A stretch of 64,000 bases of DNA, taken from contig JADJFD010000004.1 in the NCBI GenBank assembly GCA_016708765.1, positions 186,001 to 250,000 on the forward strand, written 5' to 3'. The stretch comes from Chitinophagaceae bacterium. Lineage in GTDB: Bacteria > Bacteroidota > Bacteroidia > Chitinophagales > Chitinophagaceae. Positions 58,234 through 64,000 of this stretch are shown here, one piece after another. The notes under the pieces were generated by a model. It did no database searches and had not been told where the DNA came from. It saw nothing but the letters and a program-made list of their open reading frames with translations. Numbering within the stretch: the first letter of the stretch is position 1; every line of letters starts with the position of its first letter. The position numbers and the translations under genes are program-made.

Positions 58234-59799
58234 ATGCAAAAGAACATTACACTTAAGTTGCTGCCATCCGAAGCAGCTACCGAAGCCACCATAAAGGAAT
58301 ACATCGCTAAAGCTGAAGCAATAAAGGCTGAAACTATTACTGGTTACAGCATTTTAAAACAATCTATTGACGCTAGAAGTACACAGCCCTGGATAAATCT
58401 AAGTCTTCAGGTGTATATCAATGAGCCTTTTCAGGAAAGAGAGTTACTTCAATTTAATTTCAGAGATGTATCAAAAGCTGATAAAAAAATTGTCATTATT
58501 GGTGCAGGACCGGCAGGCTTATTTGCGGCGCTTCAATTAATAGAATCCGGCATTAAACCAATTCTGCTTGAAAGAGGTAAGGCTGTAAGAGCCAGAAGAA
58601 GAGACCTTGCCATGCTTAATAAAGAAGGTGAAGTAAATCCTGAAAGTAATTATTGCTTTGGTGAAGGTGGCGCTGGCACTTACAGCGATGGAAAACTATA
58701 TACAAGAAGTAGTAAAAGAGGCGATATAAACAGAATCCTGAATCTCTTCGTTCATTTCGGGGCAGAGGAAAAGATTTTGTATGAAGCTCATCCACATATT
58801 GGCACTAATAAATTGCCCGGTATTATAACCACCATGAGAGAAAAAATTATTGAATGTGGCGGTGACTTTCTCTTTGAAAAAAAAGTGGTTGATTTAATCA
58901 TCCAAAATCAGGAAATAAAAGGTGTAAAAACACAAGATGGCAATTCCTTTGATGGCGATGCGGTTATTTTAGCAACCGGCCATTCCGCCAGAGATATTTT
59001 TTATTTATTACATGATAAAAAAATATTGATTGAATCCAAACCATTTGCATTGGGAGTAAGAGTAGAACATCCTCAATCATTAATTGATAATAGCCAATAC
59101 CATTGCACCATTCGTAGTGAATATTTGCCACCAGCTTCTTACAGTTGGGTGCAGCAGGTTGATGGCAAAGGCGTTTTTTCTTTTTGCATGTGTCCGGGCG
59201 GCATTATTGCACCAGCAGCAACATCACCCGGCGAACTAGTGGTGAATGGCTGGAGCCCTTCTAAAAGAAACAATCCATATGCAAACAGTGGTATTGTAGT
59301 TACAGTAGAAGAGAACGATATGGCTGCATATAGAAAGCATGGCGCATTAGCTGCTTTACATTTTCAGCAGTCAGTAGAAAAAAAAGCATTTGAAGTAGGC
59401 GGAGGAAAATTTGTGGCGCCAGCACAACGCTTGGTTGATTTTACTAATAATAAAATTTCTTCCTCACTTCCTGACTGTTCTTATTTACCCGGAACTAATT
59501 CCAGCAACTTAAAAGATGTGTTACCTGATTTTGTACATAAAAGCCTGCAAACTGCTTTTGTTGAATATGGAGAGAAGATGAAAGGCTATTTTACAAACGA
59601 TGCTATTGTTGTAGCAACCGAATCCAGAACATCATCGCCTGTTCGTATTCCAAGGGATAGCAATACATTAGAGCATCCGCAGATAAAGAAATTATACCCT
59701 TGTGGAGAAGGTGCCGGTTATGCAGGTGGCATTGTAAGTGCCGCTATGGATGGCGAAAGAGTTGCAAAAATGATTGAAACAGCTATCAATAAAAACTAA
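58234..59799 (+). CDS. FAD-dependent oxidoreductase (COG2509-type)
   Basis: 521 residues. A short N-terminal domain precedes the FAD site VIIGAGPAGLFAALQLIES (residues about 90-108), then NYCFGEGGAGTYSDGKLYTR, and a C-terminal FAD motif PCGEGAGYAGGIVSAAMDGE. The set matches the 'uncharacterised FAD-dependent dehydrogenase' family; the physiological substrate is not known. CATCTTTG at 58193-58200, one base off TAnnTTTG, may be its -7 box. Confidence 0.9.
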   Translation: MQKNITLKLLPSEAATEATIKEYIAKAEAIKAETITGYSILKQSIDARSTQPWINLSLQVYINEPFQERELLQFNFRDVSKADKKIVIIGAGPAGLFAALQLIESGIKPILLERGKAVRARRRDLAMLNKEGEVNPESNYCFGEGGAGTYSDGKLYTRSSKRGDINRILNLFVHFGAEEKILYEAHPHIGTNKLPGIITTMREKIIECGGDFLFEKKVVDLIIQNQEIKGVKTQDGNSFDGDAVILATGHSARDIFYLLHDKKILIESKPFALGVRVEHPQSLIDNSQYHCTIRSEYLPPASYSWVQQVDGKGVFSFCMCPGGIIAPAATSPGELVVNGWSPSKRNNPYANSGIVVTVEENDMAAYRKHGALAALHFQQSVEKKAFEVGGGKFVAPAQRLVDFTNNKISSSLPDCSYLPGTNSSNLKDVLPDFVHKSLQTAFVEYGEKMKGYFTNDAIVVATESRTSSPVRIPRDSNTLEHPQIKKLYPCGEGAGYAGGIVSAAMDGERVAKMIETAINKN

Positions 59800-59875
59800 T
59801 CTCCTTATATTTAAGCATTTCACACTGTAAAATTTACCGCTTGCCGATTAATTAAAATCGTTTCATCAGGAAATA

Positions 59876-59883
59876 TATTTTTG
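59876..59883 (+). promoter_or_regulatory. Candidate -7 box for the ABC exporter genes
   Basis: TATTTTTG exactly fits TAnnTTTG, 20 bases upstream of the ABC ATPase start. No clear -33 element. Confidence 0.4.
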
Positions 59884-59902
59884 CATTACAAACCAACTCA
59901 AT

Positions 59903-60829
59903 ATGACCTTACTCGAACTAAAAAATCTTAAAAAATATTTTGCCACACAAAAAGCAGTTGATGATATCAGCCTGAAAGTAGAACAAGGTCAGATATTCGG
60001 ATTGCTAGGGCCAAATGGTGCTGGTAAAACAACGCTTATCAGAATGATCACCGGAATTTTTTATCCCGATGAAGGGGAAATCATTTTCGATGGCAAAAAG
60101 TTTGACCCGATTAAAGATGTAGAATACATTGGCTATATGCCGGAAGAAAGAGGCTTGTATAAAAAGATGAAGATTGGTGAACAAACCATGTATCTAGCTC
60201 AATTAAAAGGATTGAAAAAAGCAGATGCGCTTGCAAAAATCAAACAATGGTTCATCAAATTTGAAATGGAAGGCTGGTGGAACAAAAAGGTAGAAGACCT
60301 TTCAAAAGGTATGAGCCAAAAATTGCAATTTGTTACCACTGTTTTGCATAATCCAAAACTTATTATTCTTGATGAACCTTTCAGCGGCTTGGATCCTGTA
60401 AATAGTAATCTTATTAAAGATGAGATTTACAACTTAGCAAAAAATGGTGCCACAATAATTTTCAGTACGCATAGAATGGAACAGGTAGAAGAAATATGTG
60501 ATCATATTGCCTTGGTAAATAAAGGGAGTATCATACTAGACGGTACCGTAGCCAAAGTGAAACAGGACTTTAAAGAAAACCTGTTTAGCATTGGTGCCGA
60601 TCAGATGCCAGCAGTAAATGGAGAAACTCCTTTTGATATTGTAGGAACAAAAGCAGAAAAAAGTGTTGTAAGAATTAAAGAGGGAAAAAGTTCAAATGAT
60701 GTGCTTCAATATCTTTTACAAAATAACGCACAGATAAATTCCTTCAATGAAATACTTCCTTCGCTGAACGATATTTTCATTAAGCTGGTAGAAGGAACAC
60801 CCACTGCCCGTCAATTTCAAAAAGTATAA
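59903..60829 (+). CDS. ABC transporter ATP-binding protein (NatA-like)
   Basis: 308 residues. Walker A GLLGPNGAGKTTLIRMI, signature DLSKGMSQKLQFVTTVL, Walker B KLIILDEPFSGLDPVNSN and switch His in IIFSTHRMEQVEEI. About 70 C-terminal residues follow (DUF4162-like). With the permease 24 bases downstream it forms an ABC-2 type exporter like NatAB; the cargo is unknown. Confidence 0.93.
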   Translation: MTLLELKNLKKYFATQKAVDDISLKVEQGQIFGLLGPNGAGKTTLIRMITGIFYPDEGEIIFDGKKFDPIKDVEYIGYMPEERGLYKKMKIGEQTMYLAQLKGLKKADALAKIKQWFIKFEMEGWWNKKVEDLSKGMSQKLQFVTTVLHNPKLIILDEPFSGLDPVNSNLIKDEIYNLAKNGATIIFSTHRMEQVEEICDHIALVNKGSIILDGTVAKVKQDFKENLFSIGADQMPAVNGETPFDIVGTKAEKSVVRIKEGKSSNDVLQYLLQNNAQINSFNEILPSLNDIFIKLVEGTPTARQFQKV

Positions 60830-60853
60830 CCATTACCAACTAAACTAATTATA

Positions 60854-62122
60854 ATGAACAAGATCTGGCTAATAATAAAAAGAGAATACCTGACAAGGGT
60901 TCGTAAAAAAACTTTTATCATTTCCACTTTACTTTTTCCGCTATTGTACCTTGGATTAATTTTCGGAATGGGTTTTATTGCTGATAAGAGCAAACAAAAT
61001 CTGAAAGTTGCAGTAATTGACAAGTCCGGTTATTTCACTGATGAGAATATTGCTTATCAAAATAGTATTGATGACAACTCTACCTTGAAATTGGTGAAAG
61101 ACTCAGCAGAAAATGTAATGGCAAACTTTAAAGCAAAAGGCTTTGATGGTTATATTGTTATCCCCGCAATAAACTGGAAAGACGGAGACGATAGTTTGTT
61201 CTTTAAATCTGAAAAATCATATGGTAACGCTACTACAGCTGCTATGGAATCAAAGCTGAACAGAATTTGGAGCAGTATAAAGAATGATAGCCTACGGCTT
61301 GACACTGAAAAGCAAGTTATTCTTACAAAAAAACTGAACGTAACGCCAAAAAATATACAAGATGAAACTGCCAATGCAAATACCGCCGAAGGAATTGGCT
61401 ATGTAGCCGGCTTTCTCATCTATTTTATTTTGCTAATCTACGGCTCACAGGTTATGATGGGTGTGATGGAAGAAAAGACTAACAGAATTGCAGAAGTTAT
61501 TGTTTCTTCTGTAAAACCTTTTCAAATGATGCTGGGCAAAATTCTAGGAATTGGCCTCGTTGCATTAACGCAGTTCTTACTTTGGATTGCATTTGTACTT
61601 ATTGTTTATAATGTAGGTAAAGCAGCAGGCGGCAACATTGCAAGCGGCGTTGTAGGTAATATACAAGGCATGTTTGCCAGTGTAAATGTACCGCTGGTAC
61701 TTTCCTGCTTTGCATTCTACTTTCTAGCTGGCTTCTTCTTCTATGCATCATTGTATGGAGCTATTGGTAGTGCGGTGAATGAAGATATGCGGGAAGCACA
61801 ATCATTAAGTTTCCCCATCACCATGCTTGTCATTATTTCAATTGCATTAATGACAGCTGCCATTAGCGACCCAACTGGGCCTATTGCCGTTTGGGCAAGT
61901 ATCATTCCTTTTAGCTCACCAATAGTAATGATGGCAAGAATTCCTTACGGTGTGCCGGGTACAGTTCCCTGGTGGCAATTAGGCCTCTCCATGGCATTAC
62001 TGATACTTGGATTTATGTTTACCGTTTGGTTTGCAGGAAAAATTTACCGCACAGGTATATTAATGTATGGCAAAAAACCAAGTTGGAAAGAAATGATCAA
62101 ATGGGCATTTAGAAAAAACTAA
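60854..62122 (+). CDS. ABC-2 type transporter permease (NatB-like)
   Basis: 422 residues: one N-terminal membrane helix, a soluble extracytoplasmic domain (about 45-165), then five or six helices with the ABC-2 motif VMEEKTNRIAEVIVSSVKPF and PITMLVIISIALMTAA. Partner of the preceding ATPase (24 bases apart). Followed by a terminator. Confidence 0.92.
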   Translation: MNKIWLIIKREYLTRVRKKTFIISTLLFPLLYLGLIFGMGFIADKSKQNLKVAVIDKSGYFTDENIAYQNSIDDNSTLKLVKDSAENVMANFKAKGFDGYIVIPAINWKDGDDSLFFKSEKSYGNATTAAMESKLNRIWSSIKNDSLRLDTEKQVILTKKLNVTPKNIQDETANANTAEGIGYVAGFLIYFILLIYGSQVMMGVMEEKTNRIAEVIVSSVKPFQMMLGKILGIGLVALTQFLLWIAFVLIVYNVGKAAGGNIASGVVGNIQGMFASVNVPLVLSCFAFYFLAGFFFYASLYGAIGSAVNEDMREAQSLSFPITMLVIISIALMTAAISDPTGPIAVWASIIPFSSPIVMMARIPYGVPGTVPWWQLGLSMALLILGFMFTVWFAGKIYRTGILMYGKKPSWKEMIKWAFRKN

Positions 62123-62144
62123 CTGCTTTTTAAATTAAAATAGC

Positions 62145-62177
62145 AAACCCATTCCGCTTTAGCGAAATGGGTTTTTT
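62145..62177 (+). terminator. Terminator of the ABC exporter operon
   Basis: AAACCCATTCCGC pairs with GCGAAATGGGTTT (one mismatch) around a TTTA loop, then TTT. Confidence 0.9.
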
Positions 62178-62229
62178 GTTAAAATTTTCCTGTTTTACAT
62201 AACAATGTAACCAAATACGAATTCAATCG

Positions 62230-62237
62230 TATATTTG
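62230..62237 (+). promoter_or_regulatory. Candidate -7 box for the coiled-coil gene
   Basis: TATATTTG fits TAnnTTTG exactly, 51 bases upstream of the ATG at 62288 and just after the previous terminator. Confidence 0.45.
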
Positions 62238-62287
62238 ATACGAAAACTTTCGTTCAATAATATTTTGCCATTTAAAAAATACAAAAA

Positions 62288-63105
62288 ATGAAACCAAGAA
62301 CCATTTTAAACAATCGCTTATTGATTGTGCTATTAACAGCTGGACTCACAGTTGGCCTTATTTCCTGGGATTATCAACAAACACCGGGTCAGTTCAAACA
62401 ATCAATGAATGATACAACGCCGAAGAACAAAAACTACGATCGGGATAAAAAAGTAAGAAATCTCGATGATGTGCTGGAAGAACTGGATGCTGCTGATTTG
62501 AATATCAGCATGGAGAATATTCAACAGGAATTGGCAGCAGCTATAAAAGGTATTGATCAGGAAAAATAAAACTCGAGATTGAAAAAGCGATAGCACAAAT
62601 TGATCTGGCAAAGATTCAGCAAGAAGTACAAGAGTCATTGGCAAAGGTTGACTTTTCTAAAATACAGGCAGAACTGGCTGAAGCGATAAAAAGTGTTGAC
62701 TTAGAAAAAATTCAAAAAGAAGTACAGGAATCACTTGCAAAAGTTGATTGGGATAAAATAAAAGTCGAAATAGACCAAGTAAAAAATATCGATTTCAAAA
62801 AAATTCAGGATGAAATGAAAGAGCTCGGCCCAAAAGTGGAAAAGGAATTAAAGAAAGCTAAAATTGAAATTGAAAAAGCGAAAGCAGAAATCAAAGAATT
62901 TAAAACTTTTACTGACGGTTTGGATAGTGACGGACTGATTAATAAAAAAGAAGGCTTTTCATTAAAGCATAAAGACGGAGAACTTTTCATTAATGGAAAC
63001 AAAGCATCTGAAATGACATACACCAAATACAGAAGCTTTTTGGAAAAACATAAACAATTCAATATTAAAATAAGCGACGACGACTTCAAACTCGATATTG
63101 ATTAA
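62288..63105 (+). CDS. Membrane-anchored coiled-coil repeat protein, 272 residues (frameshifted)
   Basis: Starts MKPRTILNNRLLIVLLTAGL (single membrane or signal segment). The frame stops at 62569, but one missing A in the run at 62562-62566 explains it; restored, it reads IDQEKIKLEIEKAIAQIDLA and joins the second ORF. The middle is built of about seven 16-residue units with the pattern [VI]DxxKIQxExxExxxx (for example VDLEKIQKEVQESLAK), all amphipathic helix. A charged C-terminal domain follows (KHKDGELFINGNKASEMTYT). Possibly envelope-tethering; not assigned. Confidence 0.78.
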
Positions 63106-63146
63106 CAATTTAGTTTAGTGTGTGGTATAGTATAGCCATGAAAAGC

Positions 63147-63177
63147 AATAGTCCCGTTTCTACGGGACTATTTTAAT
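63147..63177. terminator. Bidirectional terminator
   Basis: Perfect 11-bp stem AATAGTCCCGT (63147-63157) and ACGGGACTATT (63162-63172) with a TTCT loop, between the convergent coiled-coil gene and the CarboxypepD-like gene. Confidence 0.85.
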
Positions 63178-63200
63178 TATTTAAATATTTTATTTATTTT

Positions 63201-63599
63201 TTAAAATCCACCATGCCCAAATGGCGATGGAATAATGTCGAACTCTGGAGCTTCTATCATTTCGATATTTAATTGGAAAGCTTCATCAGTTTTTATAACA
63301 ACTTTTTCCTTTGTAATTTTTCTGTAGCCTGATTTCTCAAAAATAAATTTATAAGTACCTGGCTTCAACTCATTAAAATTATAACCGCCATATTCATCAG
63401 TAGAAACTATTTGCTCTTTTTTAGAAACAAGAATTGCCGTTACAGATACATCTTTTACTGGCTTTTTGGTTGCAGAGTGAATGACAAAACCATTGATTTC
63501 ATCTTTCTTGCCTTCGCCAGGATTTGGCCAACCTGTATTGGCATTGGCTGCGGTATATCCTAAAAAGGAAATCGCAATAAATAATAATTTCTTTTTCAT
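63201..63599 (-). CDS. Secreted carboxypeptidase-regulatory-like domain protein, 132 residues
   Basis: Signal peptide MKKKLLFIAISFLGYTAANA. The remainder is one CarboxypepD_reg/PEGA-type beta-sandwich: INGFVIHSATKKPVKDVSV, TDEYGGYNFNELKPGTYKF and EKSGYRKITKEKVVI. It lacks the TonB-dependent barrel usually attached to such domains. Ends near HGGF. Probably exported and surface- or periplasm-located; role unknown. Confidence 0.82.
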   Translation of the reverse strand: MKKKLLFIAISFLGYTAANANTGWPNPGEGKKDEINGFVIHSATKKPVKDVSVTAILVSKKEQIVSTDEYGGYNFNELKPGTYKFIFEKSGYRKITKEKVVIKTDEAFQLNIEMIEAPEFDIIPSPFGHGGF

Positions 63600-63765
63600 C
63601 TGAAAATTTTATTTTGTTTTTGCCAGATAGAATTCCGCATAAAAATTATCATCGACTTTTTGTATAAATTACTTGATAATTTTTATACTGCATTTCATTG
63701 CACTTTAATTGAATGGTTTACTAATAACCTTTCTGCACTTATCAAGTTGGTAATGACAAATAAAA

Positions 63766-64000
63766 TTAGAGCATTTTTACCGGATTCGCCAAACCTTCTG
63801 TAAACTCTTTCCAAACATTTTTGACGATCTGCCCGGCTGGCAAAATATCATCTAACAAAGCACTTACCTGCCCTATTTCAAGCTCACCTTCGGCCAAATT
63901 GCCTTCAAACATTCCTTGCTTTTGCCCTTGCTTTTCCCAATAAGGTTTTCAACTCTTCTACCGTTGCTCCTCTTTTTCTGCTTCATCCACTTCTTTAAAA
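63766..64000 (-). CDS. Nitronate monooxygenase (NMO/FabK-like), C-terminal end, partial
   Basis: The gene runs off the right edge; the stop is at 63766-63768. Restored minus-strand reading: EKRGATVEELKTLLGKARAK, then QGMFEGNLAEGELEIGQVSA and TEGLANPVKML, which fits the C-terminus of nitronate monooxygenase/enoyl-reductase II flavoproteins. Two frame breaks lie here: one missing A at 63973-63977 and one extra A at 63920-63923, both in A runs. Too little is visible for more. Confidence 0.7.

Noticed and set aside
1..64000. CRISPR arrays or insertion sequences
   Set aside because: I found no regularly spaced repeats, cas genes or transposase genes anywhere in the window.

Overview
The window looks like a chromosomal segment of a member of the Bacteroidota, probably close to Chitinophagaceae. 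The support is low GC, a type IX secretion (T9SS) sorting domain, 'VGIGTT' surface-protein N-termini, promoter boxes of the Bacteroidota type TAnnTTTG, and many lipoprotein or secreted proteins of unknown function. Housekeeping markers (dnaA, uvrA, rarA, yebC, two tRNAs) argue against a plasmid or phage.

Layout. 0-7 kb holds a DedA-type membrane protein cut by the left edge, two dicarboxylate/amino-acid:cation symporters, an alanine/glycine:cation symporter and an APC permease, followed by yebC. 8-16 kb holds secreted surface proteins (a T9SS cargo, a 56-residue-repeat beta-propeller-like protein and a glycine-rich protein) next to a NarL/FixJ-type two-component system. 16-39 kb is the unusual part. 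A long minus-strand run of secreted genes starts at 32.2 kb. It encodes at least five related proteins sharing a 'YYLP' N-terminal module, a candidate papain-like hydrolase, and a pair of paralogues of which one has an HExxH motif and the other has lost it. It faces a plus-strand run of two secreted caspase-fold proteins and a CHAT-domain protein. I know no named system with this composition.

39-48 kb holds rarA, a GNAT acetyltransferase, an outer-membrane barrel, small exported proteins and uvrA. 48.6-52.9 kb is a methionine operon (metY, metX, homoserine dehydrogenase) behind a SAM-I riboswitch. 53-58 kb holds tRNA-Pro, an astacin-like secreted protease, tRNA-Ser, dnaA and a two-gene 5'-nucleotidase. 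58-64 kb holds an FAD-dependent oxidoreductase, an ABC exporter pair, a 16-residue-repeat coiled-coil protein, a small CarboxypepD-like protein and the cut end of a nitronate monooxygenase gene.

Two cross-cutting observations matter to any reader. First, at least ten reading-frame breaks occur in otherwise intact genes, almost all explained by one missing base in a short A/T run. This probably reflects sequence error rather than gene decay, and affected genes are given here at their restored extent. Second, a NarL-like inverted repeat (best copy TACCCATTTATGGGTA) recurs upstream of the sensor kinase, the response regulator, a surface protein, the second caspase, a small secreted protein and the astacin-like protease, suggesting one regulon.
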